The notes: a model not told the origin generated them from the sequence alone. A stretch of DNA of 64,000 nucleotides from Clostridia bacterium (GCA_003246295.1 QKAS01000012.1:1-64000); one strand, 5' to 3'; positions 7,565 through 15,584 are shown, counted from the stretch's first letter. Translations and numbers: made by a program.

Positions 7565-8341
7565 ATGTCAGAAATAATTATTGGAACAAGAGAGAATAAT
7601 ACACTAAGAGATTTATTTGAATCAAGGAAAGGACAAGTAATTTTTGTTATATCATTCTTAATTAATTGGAGGCAGTATTTTAGATATACTCACGATGGAT
7701 TTTTAATCAGAGTAATTTCAATATTTGTGATATCATTACTTTGCATAAATACATTTTATATAGTTAAAAGATTTATGTGTTCCATAGAAGTACCATTTGA
7801 TTACAAGGTAATATTTGCAATAATAGAGACGCTACTTTTTTCCAAGATTGTACATGATTTTGATAGAAATGGTTTTGATGGATTTTTTACTTATATAATT
7901 ATATCAATATATTTAGCATTGGCATTAATGATAATTGCTATATTCATTTACAATATTTTATCGACTTGGAAAGTGCATGCCAAAAACAATGAAATGTATT
8001 CAGATACCAATATGCAAGAAGTTGATAAAATGGAAGGACATGATTTTGAATATTACTGTGCTAATATATTGAGTAGGAGAGGATTTGAAGAAGTTGAGGT
8101 AACCAAAGGAAGTGGTGATCATGGAATTGATATATTGGCGAACAAGGATGGAATAAAATATGCAATACAATGCAAAAGATATGCAGGCAAAGTAGGAAAC
8201 CATGCTGTTCAGGAAGCATATACTGGAAAGAGTTTATATAGTTGCGATATAGGAGTCGTAATGACAAATTCTGAGTTTACCCCTCAAGCAATTGAAGAAG
8301 CGAATAGACTAGGTATAAAACTATGGAGTATAATTGTTTAA
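7565..8341 (+). CDS. Membrane-anchored Mrr-family restriction endonuclease
   Basis: About 258 residues from the ATG at 7565, chosen because GGAGG lies nine bases before it. Four hydrophobic segments fill residues about 22-135. They are followed by an Mrr-type endonuclease domain (about 156-258) starting with the typical DFEYYCANILSRRGF. The catalytic PD-(D/E)XK core is visible: GSGDHGID with Asp189, then YAIQCKRY with Gln202 and Lys204 (the QxK variant of Mrr enzymes). Mrr nucleases cut foreign, often modified DNA; tethering to the membrane suggests action near incoming phage DNA. AbiH follows after 25 bases, so the two probably form one defence cassette. Confidence 0.85.
   Translation: MSEIIIGTRENNTLRDLFESRKGQVIFVISFLINWRQYFRYTHDGFLIRVISIFVISLLCINTFYIVKRFMCSIEVPFDYKVIFAIIETLLFSKIVHDFDRNGFDGFFTYIIISIYLALALMIIAIFIYNILSTWKVHAKNNEMYSDTNMQEVDKMEGHDFEYYCANILSRRGFEEVEVTKGSGDHGIDILANKDGIKYAIQCKRYAGKVGNHAVQEAYTGKSLYSCDIGVVMTNSEFTPQAIEEANRLGIKLWSIIV
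7965..7986 (+). repeat. Exact 22-bp direct repeat, copy 2
   Basis: Identical to 5031-5052. Here it lies inside the Mrr-family gene, at the linker between the last membrane helix and the nuclease domain, where it encodes part of TWKVHAKN. Confidence 0.7.
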
Positions 8342-8366
8342 AAATTATTTTTTGAAGGAGCTAATT

Positions 8367-9452
8367 ATGATAAGTAATATATTGTTAGTGGGAAACGGTT
8401 TTGATTTAGCACATGGATTAATGACAAGTTACAATGATTTTCTGTTTCTTATGAAATACTGGGATAAATTTATTGATAGATACACGATAGTGAATTCTGA
8501 TGAAGAATCTATAACATCAGATGTTTTCAAAAAATATTTATGTAATGATTTAGATAACTCAAATATTGAAAAATTAGGAAATATATTTAAGCACAATTCT
8601 TGGGTTAAGTATTACATAAATTGCGGTGCTGAGATTGACGGATGGATCGATTTTGAGAAGGAGATGGTTCCAGTGATTAGCTTGTTTGACAAAATGCTTA
8701 ATAAGGAAAATATCCTTACAAATTCAGAATTGTATGAAGTAGCACAGTTATTTAATAATTATTTTGAAATTATAAATGGTACAGTAATCATTGAAGAAAA
8801 GTACAAATATAGAATAAGTGGTATATTAAAGAAAAAAATAGTTAATGATTTAAAAAAAGAATTTGAAGACTTTATACATGCTTTTGAAATATATTTTATG
8901 GAATTTGTAAATAAGAAGAAAGATATAAAAGTGTTAAAACAGATTAAACAAATTGAGGCAAAATATTGTATTAGTTTTAATTATACATTAACAGAAGAAA
9001 TCTATGGAATAACAAAAGACTATGTTCATCATATTCATGGTAAAATTAGTGAAAATGATCAGGAAAAAAACAATATGGTATTAGGAGTTGAAGACAGAGA
9101 AGATATAAACATTGACTTGGTATATTTTAAAAAGTACTTTCAAAGAATAAATAAAGCATCTGGTGTGAGATATAAAAAATTTATAGAAAATGATCTTGTG
9201 ATAGTAGGGGATGGATTTGATTCAAATAACTATAATTTACACATTTACGGACACTCACTTGATCAAACGGATGAAGACATTTTGAAAAATATAATCAGTA
9301 ATGCTGATTCGGTTATTATTTATTATTATGATGACGAAGATTATGCTAGAAAAATAATAAATCTTATAAAGTTATATGGCAGACGTAATGTAGAAGAAAA
9401 TTTGGAAGGAGGATTTTGGAAATTTGTATTAACGAATACAGAATCAATTTAA
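8367..9452 (+). CDS. abiH: AbiH-family abortive infection protein
   Basis: A protein of 361 residues from the ATG at 8367, preceded by GAAGGAG; the upstream TTG at 8334 lies inside the previous gene and has no site. The AbiH signature is clear: ILLVGNGFDLAHGL at the N-terminus, ISFNYTLT in the middle, then HHIHGKI, and GHSLDQTDEDIL near the end. AbiH was described as a phage abortive-infection protein in Lactococcus; its biochemistry is not settled. It follows the membrane Mrr nuclease by 25 bases and is probably cotranscribed with it. Confidence 0.88.
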   Translation: MISNILLVGNGFDLAHGLMTSYNDFLFLMKYWDKFIDRYTIVNSDEESITSDVFKKYLCNDLDNSNIEKLGNIFKHNSWVKYYINCGAEIDGWIDFEKEMVPVISLFDKMLNKENILTNSELYEVAQLFNNYFEIINGTVIIEEKYKYRISGILKKKIVNDLKKEFEDFIHAFEIYFMEFVNKKKDIKVLKQIKQIEAKYCISFNYTLTEEIYGITKDYVHHIHGKISENDQEKNNMVLGVEDREDINIDLVYFKKYFQRINKASGVRYKKFIENDLVIVGDGFDSNNYNLHIYGHSLDQTDEDILKNIISNADSVIIYYYDDEDYARKIINLIKLYGRRNVEENLEGGFWKFVLTNTESI

Positions 9453-9472
9453 AAATACTTAGAAAATATAAG

Positions 9473-9500
9473 TTGTAATTATTTAATTGTGTGATACTAT
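9473..9500 (+). promoter_or_regulatory. Sigma-A-like promoter ahead of the four-gene operon
   Basis: TTGTAA at 9473-9478, a 16-base spacer and TACTAT at 9495-9500 with an extended -10 TG at 9492-9493. Transcription would start near 9507 and run through a 25-codon frame and a terminator hairpin into the gene at 9684. Confidence 0.45.
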
Positions 9501-9548
9501 ATAAATTGTAGGGTTATTAACATTATTCTGTATGGTTAAGGGGAAGTC

Positions 9549-9626
9549 ATGCATAATAGTTTTGGCACAAAAATAATTAATAATTTTTATAAGATATACA
9601 CTCACTCTATCATTTTGTCAGGGTGA
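9549..9626 (+). CDS. 25-codon leader frame overlapping a terminator
   Basis: An AAGGGGAA site stands right before the ATG at 9549. The frame (MHNSFGTKIINNFYKIYTHS...) ends in a TGA at 9624 that lies inside the 3' arm of the hairpin at 9598-9630. A ribosome finishing this frame would melt the hairpin, as in attenuation. It may also be chance, with the hairpin simply ending the abiH transcript. Confidence 0.25.
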   Translation: MHNSFGTKIINNFYKIYTHSIILSG

Positions 9627-9635
9627 GTGTTTTTT
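9598..9635 (+). terminator. Intrinsic terminator or attenuator
   Basis: ACACTCAC at 9598-9605 pairs with GTGAGTGT at 9623-9630, followed by six T. It separates the Mrr/AbiH cassette from the next operon. Confidence 0.65.
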
Positions 9636-9683
9636 AATACTTTATAGGTACGCTTACATTATAAAAAAGAAAGTGGTGACGAG

Positions 9684-10643
9684 ATGAGTGAACAAACAAT
9701 TTATTTTTCAAAAGTTAGTTTAAATAGTATAGAAGCATATGATCTACAATCAAATAAACTAGAGTACAAAATAGTTGTTGACGCTATTATGGAAAGTTTT
9801 GTTTCTGACATTATATTCGAACAAGAAAAAATTTATAAAGATGATGATGGAATTATTAAAAGTGAAATAATTAATTATAATCTTAAAATCACAAATAAAA
9901 GTATAGGAAGTATAGAAGGGGTGGTTTATAAAACATCTTTAATATATGTAAAGAAAAAAAATAGAAACGAAATGAAGCTTATTAAGAGTGCAATTGAAAA
10001 TACAGAGGATATTGCTTTTTATTATGATGTAGAGCATGAGTATGTTGGATTTTATACAAGAAGAAGATTTGGAAGAAAAACATTTAATGAAGCATTTGAA
10101 GGACTATTAAATACAGCAACTTTTAAAAAAGGGCATCCGTATAATTTTCATGTGGAAACTTACACACATGGAACATCATTAGAGAATATTAAAAATGAAC
10201 TTAATGCAATGAAGGATATAGTTAAGCTTTCAATTATGGTGCAAACAATCAATCCCGACGATATTATTAAAGAAAAATTAGAAAAAAAAGCAGATGAATT
10301 GAATACATCCAAAGAAATGGAAGAAGCAAGAGCAACTACAAGAAGTGTTGTATATGAATCCAAAGGGCTGAATGGATATTTAAATATGGCGGCAGCAATC
10401 ATTAAAAAGGATTTGGATAAATTAGAGGATATTCATTCGGAAATAAGTACAGAAGAATTAACAAAACGAGGATATGTTGAAGTTAGGGCTGAAGACAAAG
10501 ATGGAGAAATAATATCCACAGCAGATAGTGCAGCATACAGTAGAAAAATTAATAATATGACTGAATTTAAAGATGCTTGTGTTGTGGGAATTAGTATAAT
10601 TTTAAGAAAAGGATGGGATGATGATCAAGAAAATCAAAATTAA
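9684..10643 (+). CDS. Hypothetical soluble protein, first gene of four-gene operon
   Basis: This 319-residue protein starts MSEQTIYFSKVSLNSIEAYD, has no membrane segment, and ends in an acidic tail. The first half looks beta-rich, while residues about 165-250 are helical and charged. I recognise no family with confidence; some unnamed DUFs of phage-defence loci have a similar layout. Its last 26 bases overlap the start of the next gene, a four-helix membrane protein, so the two are translationally coupled and probably interact. A soluble sensor paired with a membrane effector is one possible reading, but it is inference. Confidence 0.6.
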   Translation: MSEQTIYFSKVSLNSIEAYDLQSNKLEYKIVVDAIMESFVSDIIFEQEKIYKDDDGIIKSEIINYNLKITNKSIGSIEGVVYKTSLIYVKKKNRNEMKLIKSAIENTEDIAFYYDVEHEYVGFYTRRRFGRKTFNEAFEGLLNTATFKKGHPYNFHVETYTHGTSLENIKNELNAMKDIVKLSIMVQTINPDDIIKEKLEKKADELNTSKEMEEARATTRSVVYESKGLNGYLNMAAAIIKKDLDKLEDIHSEISTEELTKRGYVEVRAEDKDGEIISTADSAAYSRKINNMTEFKDACVVGISIILRKGWDDDQENQN

Positions 10644-11379
10644 GAAATTCCTTGACTATATTAATATTTGTTCATTGGAAGTAAAACTTTCAATCATATC
10701 TACGGTATTTATATTTATAACACTGACCAAATTAGATTTATATATTAATTGGTCTATATTTGAAAGTCTAATAAGTAATTTTATAGTATGCCTCATTGGC
10801 TCTTTATTTAGTGTATTAAGTATTTTATTTGCTGGAATTGCTTTTATTTCAAATATTTTTTCAACAGAGTTTATTATTAAATTAAATAAAGCATTTAAAA
10901 AAGAAGATAATAACACTAATAGAACAGGAGAGAAAGCAACAGAGGATATTTTAACGAGTTTTTTTTTCTTATGCTTACACATAGGTATTTTACTCATATA
11001 TTTAACAATAATAATGTTTGTTATTAATAGTAATAAGCAATTAATAGGTCACGATGCTTTCAACTTTATTTTAGTTGTTACAATATACGCTATATGTTTT
11101 ACAATATTCTATCTAATCGCATTAATTGATAGTTGCATACATTTAAATATAATAAAGATGAAATATAACAATATAGAAATGGACAAGCAAAGTTTTTATG
11201 ATAAAGCAAACGAACAAAGGATTGAATTGATACTTGCAACCATTACTGATAATTACAAAAAACAAGGAATAGATGTAGATATATATAATGCACTTAGGGA
11301 TATTGTTGATAAATCTAGCTATTCAGAGGAAGATAAATATAAACTAATTAAATATTTCAGAATGTTATATGGTAAGTAA
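10618..11379 (+). CDS. Four-helix membrane protein, second gene of operon
   Basis: A 253-residue protein with four likely transmembrane helices: about residues 18-40, 46-75, 112-138 and 145-170. A charged loop of about 35 residues lies between helices 2 and 3, and a cytosolic helical tail of about 80 residues follows helix 4. The start overlaps the upstream gene by 26 bases, and AAAAGGA precedes the ATG. No family is recognised. The layout fits membrane effectors seen in several antiphage systems, where pore formation kills the infected cell; that function is not shown by the sequence. Confidence 0.6.
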   Translation: MMIKKIKIKKFLDYINICSLEVKLSIISTVFIFITLTKLDLYINWSIFESLISNFIVCLIGSLFSVLSILFAGIAFISNIFSTEFIIKLNKAFKKEDNNTNRTGEKATEDILTSFFFLCLHIGILLIYLTIIMFVINSNKQLIGHDAFNFILVVTIYAICFTIFYLIALIDSCIHLNIIKMKYNNIEMDKQSFYDKANEQRIELILATITDNYKKQGIDVDIYNALRDIVDKSSYSEEDKYKLIKYFRMLYGK

Positions 11380-11400
11380 TAATTAAGGGAGGTCAATTAA

Positions 11401-12708
11401 ATGGGAATAGCAGATGTATTTAAAGCAAAGCAGTATAAAGATGATGTAGAAAGGCTGACACAGGAAAATATTCAGTTACAAAGTATGCTGACTCCAGAGA
11501 TGCAGGATGTAACTAAAATCAAACAGCTAATAGAGTCACTGGAGGCAACTAAGAGTGAACTAGAAACATATAATAATAAGTTGCTTTTGGAAAAAAATGA
11601 GTTAATAACAGTAATTAATGATAAAAAGAATCAAATCATTTGGATGGATGAAGAAATATTAGTACAGGACTTTGGATTATATAAGCCTAAATTTGCATTT
11701 GCAAATTCGGATATTTACAAAGAAAAACTTTCATTGAACAGATCCTTGCAAAAAGAAGCAATTAAAAACGGAACAGCCGTTACAGGTAACACGAATTGGA
11801 CAGTAAATGGAGATAAAAAACAAGGTACAAAAATGGTCAAAGATATGCAGAAGCTATTATTGCGAGCGTTTAATAGCGAATGTGATGAGCTAGTCGATAA
11901 AGTTAAATATAATAATTATGATGCTTCTTTAAAAAGGCTTGATTCATCTAGAGAAGCAATTTCAAAATTGGGAACAATTATGGGAGTTTCTATTACAAAT
12001 ACATACTATAGATTGAAGATAGAAGAATTGCAAATGGCACTGGAATTTGCAATAAAAAAACAAGAAGAAAAAGAAGAGCTAAAAGCGGCAAGAGAAGAGT
12101 TGAGAGAAGCGGCTAAATTACAAAAAGAGATAGAAGAACAGAGAAGAAAGATAGAAAAAGAGCAAACTCATTATCAAACGGCGTTGATAAATATTATGAA
12201 AGCTATTGAAAAAGCAAGCGAGGATGAGAGAGCGGAGCTTGAAGCCAAGAAGGCTGAAATTGAGAAAGAGCTTGGAGATATTGAAATTGCATTAAAAGAT
12301 ATAGATTACAGAGAAGCTAATCAAAAAGCAGGATATGTATACGTTATTTCAAACATAGGAGCATTTGGTGAAAATGTATATAAAATAGGAATGACTAGAA
12401 GGCTTGAGCCACAGGAAAGAGTTGATGAACTTGGAGATGCATCGGTACCGTTTAGTTTTGATGTACATGCTATGATATTCTCAGATAATGCACCAGCATT
12501 AGAAAATGCACTACATAAAGCGTTTGAAAATCGTAAAATTAATATGGTAAATCAAAGAAAAGAATTTTTTAACGTATCTCTTGAAGAAATCAAGGAAGTA
12601 GTTAAAAAGAACTTTGATAAAACAGTCGAATTTTTTGATACACCTGAAGCTAATCAATATAGAATTTCAAGAGAAATGAAAAAGGAGAATAGTTATGCAA
12701 TGTCATAA
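11401..12708 (+). CDS. DUF4041 protein with C-terminal GIY-YIG (T5orf172/MUG113) domain
   Basis: The 435-residue protein starts with a coiled coil (residues about 10-80), followed by the DUF4041 core with EEILVQDFGLYKPKFAFANS and NWTVNG. A second long coiled coil (about 205-300) leads to a GIY-YIG-like domain from about residue 310 with AGYVYVISNIG and KIGMTRR. GIY-YIG domains are nucleases in many proteins, and this T5orf172/MUG113 branch is found in phages and bacterial islands. GGGAGG precedes the start, 21 bases after the previous stop. Its end overlaps the next gene by 14 bases. Expected role: a DNA-acting component of the operon. Confidence 0.82.
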   Translation: MGIADVFKAKQYKDDVERLTQENIQLQSMLTPEMQDVTKIKQLIESLEATKSELETYNNKLLLEKNELITVINDKKNQIIWMDEEILVQDFGLYKPKFAFANSDIYKEKLSLNRSLQKEAIKNGTAVTGNTNWTVNGDKKQGTKMVKDMQKLLLRAFNSECDELVDKVKYNNYDASLKRLDSSREAISKLGTIMGVSITNTYYRLKIEELQMALEFAIKKQEEKEELKAAREELREAAKLQKEIEEQRRKIEKEQTHYQTALINIMKAIEKASEDERAELEAKKAEIEKELGDIEIALKDIDYREANQKAGYVYVISNIGAFGENVYKIGMTRRLEPQERVDELGDASVPFSFDVHAMIFSDNAPALENALHKAFENRKINMVNQRKEFFNVSLEEIKEVVKKNFDKTVEFFDTPEANQYRISREMKKENSYAMS

Positions 12709-13087
12709 TCATCCAGATAAGGAAGCTATTGGAATCTGTACAGTCTGCGGAGAATTTTTTTGTAAAGACTGTTTGGTTAATGATAAGGGAAAAAATTATT
12801 GTATTAGTCACACGAAAGATAAAATATATGAAAGTAGTGTTAAACCACTTTATCCCCCTATCACTGAGAAAGAAGAGAGCCCTAAAAGTAGATTAACATG
12901 TTTGATATTATGTTTTCTATTTGGATGGTTAGGAGTACATAGATTTTATGTAGGGAAAATGCCAACAGGATTACTATATGTACTTACGTTTGGACTATTT
13001 GGAATAGGCTGGTTAGTAGATACTATTTTGATATTAGTAGGGAAATTTAAAGATGGTAATCAAAAGATAGTAACAATATGGAGTTGA
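12695..13087 (+). CDS. B-box-like zinc finger fused to TM2 domain
   Basis: The 130-residue protein starts with a zinc-binding module (CHNHPDKEAIG, CTVCGEFFCKDC, YCISH) that resembles the B-box fold. A basic linker is followed by a TM2 domain (about residues 67-122, two helices with FGWLGVHRFYVGK between them). TM2 proteins are small membrane proteins, sometimes linked to stress or cargo recruitment. The start lies inside the end of the DUF4041 gene, so this is the fourth gene of a coupled operon and could anchor the complex to the membrane. Confidence 0.8.
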   Translation: MQCHNHPDKEAIGICTVCGEFFCKDCLVNDKGKNYCISHTKDKIYESSVKPLYPPITEKEESPKSRLTCLILCFLFGWLGVHRFYVGKMPTGLLYVLTFGLFGIGWLVDTILILVGKFKDGNQKIVTIWS

Positions 13088-13164
13088 TTATGTTTTATAT
13101 ATGTAGATAAAAACAGGGATAACATTAATAGATATTTATATTCTAAGTTTAAGGGACACATAAA

Positions 13165-13677
13165 ATGATAACATCTATAGATTTTGCAAATAGACTAAGA
13201 AAAATAGAAAAAAAGACAAAACAGACTAATGAATTTGAAAATGAGAAGGATGATGCAGGTATAAGAAAATATGCACAAAAGAGTAAAAGATGGTGGGATA
13301 AATTTGAAGGAACTCAAAAAGCCCATGTTGTATGCTGGTTTGAACGTAAGGGCTGTATTGAAGGGAGCACACAGGAGTGTATAAAAGATAACTTAATAGA
13401 GAAAAAAATTTGCAAAGATTGTTGCTTTGAAAGTGATATAAAAAGTAATAAAAAAAAATACGGTCAAGAATTAGATGCCGAGAAGGTTTTTAATAGAATG
13501 CAAAGACCAGAAATGTATTTATACATAGCAGAGGCATTAGACGTTGTAAATGAAGAATCATTGAAAAATTGTATTAAGGAATTAAAAAAAAGTATGGATG
13601 AAAACCCTAGAAAATGGAAAAAAATAATAAATAGTTATATAAATTGGGACATGGTTAAAGAAAAGTATAATAAATAA
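13165..13677 (+). CDS. Hypothetical Cys-containing protein, 170 aa
   Basis: A soluble, highly charged protein with a cysteine cluster in the middle (VVCWFERKGC, TQECIKDN, KICKDCCFE) that could bind a metal. The C-terminal third is helical (MYLYIAEALDVV...). GGGA precedes the ATG. No family is recognised. It lies 77 bases after the four-gene operon on the same strand and could be a fifth member. Confidence 0.55.
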   Translation: MITSIDFANRLRKIEKKTKQTNEFENEKDDAGIRKYAQKSKRWWDKFEGTQKAHVVCWFERKGCIEGSTQECIKDNLIEKKICKDCCFESDIKSNKKKYGQELDAEKVFNRMQRPEMYLYIAEALDVVNEESLKNCIKELKKSMDENPRKWKKIINSYINWDMVKEKYNK

Positions 13678-13812
13678 ATATGATCCACTGATTAAAACAG
13701 GTAATATATAAATTTTCGAGAGAGGAAATCAAATATGTATGTTTAGCTGTAGGTTATTATAAGAAGCATTGCTATTGTAGTACATGGTGAAATCTTATAT
13801 GGGGAAAATAAA

Positions 13813-14427
13813 ATGGGAAATGTTATTGTAAAACTTATAGATGAAATATTGACAGTATTTAAGAAAAATTATAACAGACCAAAGCTATGGATCTGGATGT
13901 GTATAATTATATTTTGTATTGTTCTATTATTTCCATACATCGATTCCAATTTCTTCTATTATTCCAGAATGGAAAAAAGAATAGATATTCTAGACAAAGT
14001 AATGGAACTAGATGAAACAAAAATTTATACCAATCAAGCGTATTCGAATGAATACCAAAGTATATTGAAAGAAATGGAACAACAGGATAAAAGGTCAATA
14101 AATTCTATTACAAATAAAGTATTTAATTATATGTCAGTTGTAGGGAAAGAAAAAGGCAGCATTGGATGGATTAAATTTTTTACAGGATCAATATGGTTTA
14201 TTTTAATCACTCTTGCGATTCCATTTATGAATACATTTAAAAAAAGAAGTGACAAAATTATTGTTTTTATTTTGATGACATTAATAACGATTTTAGTTGG
14301 ATGGATATCTTCAATAATTCCAATAATAATTTTTCCTATTATAAACTATATAGGGGTACCTGCATTACAAATTGTGATTCTTATTGCAATCACTATTAAA
14401 AACAACAAAAAACTAAAGAGTACATAA
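13813..14427 (+). CDS. Hypothetical membrane protein, 204 aa
   Basis: Hydrophobic helices are seen at about residues 25-43, 125-140, 148-170 and 172-195, with a polar region between the first and second that should lie on one face of the membrane. GGGGAAAA precedes the ATG at 13813. A second possible start, ATG at 13735 behind AGAGGAAA, lies in the same frame, but the frame between has two TAG codons (codons 4 and 6). No family is recognised. Confidence 0.55.
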   Translation: MGNVIVKLIDEILTVFKKNYNRPKLWIWMCIIIFCIVLLFPYIDSNFFYYSRMEKRIDILDKVMELDETKIYTNQAYSNEYQSILKEMEQQDKRSINSITNKVFNYMSVVGKEKGSIGWIKFFTGSIWFILITLAIPFMNTFKKRSDKIIVFILMTLITILVGWISSIIPIIIFPIINYIGVPALQIVILIAITIKNNKKLKST

Positions 14428-14534
14428 TTATGTGTTAGTTAAGAATAGAAGATATATTTGTTATAAATTGTATAAGTAACTAATTGGTTCCTTTGATTAG
14501 TTAAATAAGACATAGAATCTCGGAGTGTTAGAAA

Positions 14535-15095
14535 ATGGACTATATAATAAAAGAACTAGAAAACATTTTTGAAAAAGCAAATAATCAATTTTTAACAAAG
14601 AATTTAATGCTGTTTGAAACGCAGGTTTCAGAAAGAACACTTTGTGGAGCCTTGATGCTTGAATTAAATCAAGCCAAATCAGGTACAGAGTTTTCAGACT
14701 ATTTTGTGGATGTAGAGTATAATCGCAATGTGGGAGGAAAATTAAAAACTATTAAAAAGACAATTAAGGGACATGAAGAGCAAATCGTTACTATTAATTG
14801 TGATTTAATACTACATAGCAGAGGAATGAATTCATTCAATGATAACTTGATAGCTCTAGAAATGAAAAAAGCTACTGGGAAAAAACAAGATAAAGATAGT
14901 GATAAAACAAGATTAGAATGCTTGACAAAAAGTTCGGATCAAGATGTTTGGAGTCATGGTGGAGAAGTTTTTCCAGAGCATGTTTGTGGATATAGATTAG
15001 GAATATACTATGAAGTAGATTTTAATCATCACAAAGTTGAAGTGGAATATTATAAGAGTGGAAATATGTATAAAAAGTATACTATTAATTTATAG
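14535..15095 (+). CDS. Putative PD-(D/E)XK nuclease-like protein
   Basis: This 186-residue soluble protein shows the spacing of a PD-(D/E)XK nuclease core: Glu33 in an N-terminal helix (SERTLCGALMLEL), Asp90 in a strand (VTINCDLILHSRG), then Glu109 and Lys111 (NLIALEMKKA). The strand-Asp, strand-ExK pattern is seen in many small nucleases of defence islands. I recognise no named family, so the fold is inferred from the motif. GGAG precedes the ATG. The gene is the last of the accessory island. Confidence 0.6.
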   Translation: MDYIIKELENIFEKANNQFLTKNLMLFETQVSERTLCGALMLELNQAKSGTEFSDYFVDVEYNRNVGGKLKTIKKTIKGHEEQIVTINCDLILHSRGMNSFNDNLIALEMKKATGKKQDKDSDKTRLECLTKSSDQDVWSHGGEVFPEHVCGYRLGIYYEVDFNHHKVEVEYYKSGNMYKKYTINL

Positions 15096-15319
15096 TGTAT
15101 ACTTTAATGGATAATTTTTGAAAAGGTTGAATTTATAAAACGCAGTAAAAGATAAAAGATGACTAAAAAATTACAATAATGAAATTAATTAATCAAAATT
15201 TATGGATTATATAAAGGCTATAGATTTAGAAATACTCTAAGGTATTGGTACAAATTCTGACTCAAATTTGATTTTAATAGACAAAATTAGAAAAAGGTAG
15301 ATAAAATAATAATTATAGA

Positions 15320-15461
15320 TTCAGCCAGCATCTTGATGATAGATGCTGGCTGATAATGTTTAATAAAGCAATCTCAATTAATGTTTTGTTTTCCGTCAGG
15401 AAGGTTACGAACTGACGTGTTAGTTTTCTACAAAGCCTTGTAATCAGGGCTTTTGCGCGCT
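15320..15461 (-). ncRNA. Candidate structured small RNA (about 140 nt)
   Basis: On the minus strand a promoter (TTGCAT at 15489-15494, 16-base spacer, TATACT at 15467-15472) would start a transcript near 15460. The transcript can form three hairpins: AAAGCC/GGCTTT (15432-15437 with 15448-15453), CGTCAG/CTGACG (15394-15399 with 15412-15417) and a perfect 13-bp stem (15321-15333 with 15341-15353). The last is followed on the minus strand by T-rich sequence and could terminate. No long open frame with a start and ribosome binding site lies inside. I do not recognise an RNA family. Confidence 0.4.
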
Positions 15462-15466
15462 TGAAT

Positions 15467-15494
15467 AGTATAGCATAATTTTATAGAAATGCAA
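15467..15494 (-). promoter_or_regulatory. Promoter of the candidate small RNA
   Basis: Minus strand TTGCAT and TATACT separated by 16 bases, each with one mismatch to the sigma-A consensus or close to it, in an intergenic region with no minus-strand protein gene downstream until the hairpin at 15321-15353. Confidence 0.5.
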
Positions 15495-15558
15495 GGATAT
15501 ATATAAAGACTACAATCAAATATATATACAGAATAATCATAATATATAAACAAAATAA

Positions 15559-15584
15559 TTAATAAATAGACAACAATACGATAT
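15559..15584 (+). promoter_or_regulatory. Possible flagellar-sigma promoter of the chemoreceptor gene
   Basis: TTAA at 15559-15562, 15 bases, then ACGATAT at 15578-15584. The SigD/FliA-type consensus is TAAA, 15 bases, CCGATAT, so each element has one mismatch. Chemoreceptor genes are classic members of this regulon. Confidence 0.4.

Noticed and set aside
9684..11379. Kiwa (KwaA/KwaB) system
   Set aside because: A four-helix membrane protein beside a protein of about 315 aa recalls Kiwa, but the gene order is reversed and I see no DUF4868 features in the soluble protein.
9684..13087. Prophage origin of the four-gene operon
   Set aside because: No phage structural, packaging or lysis gene is nearby, although DUF4041/T5orf172 proteins also occur in phages.
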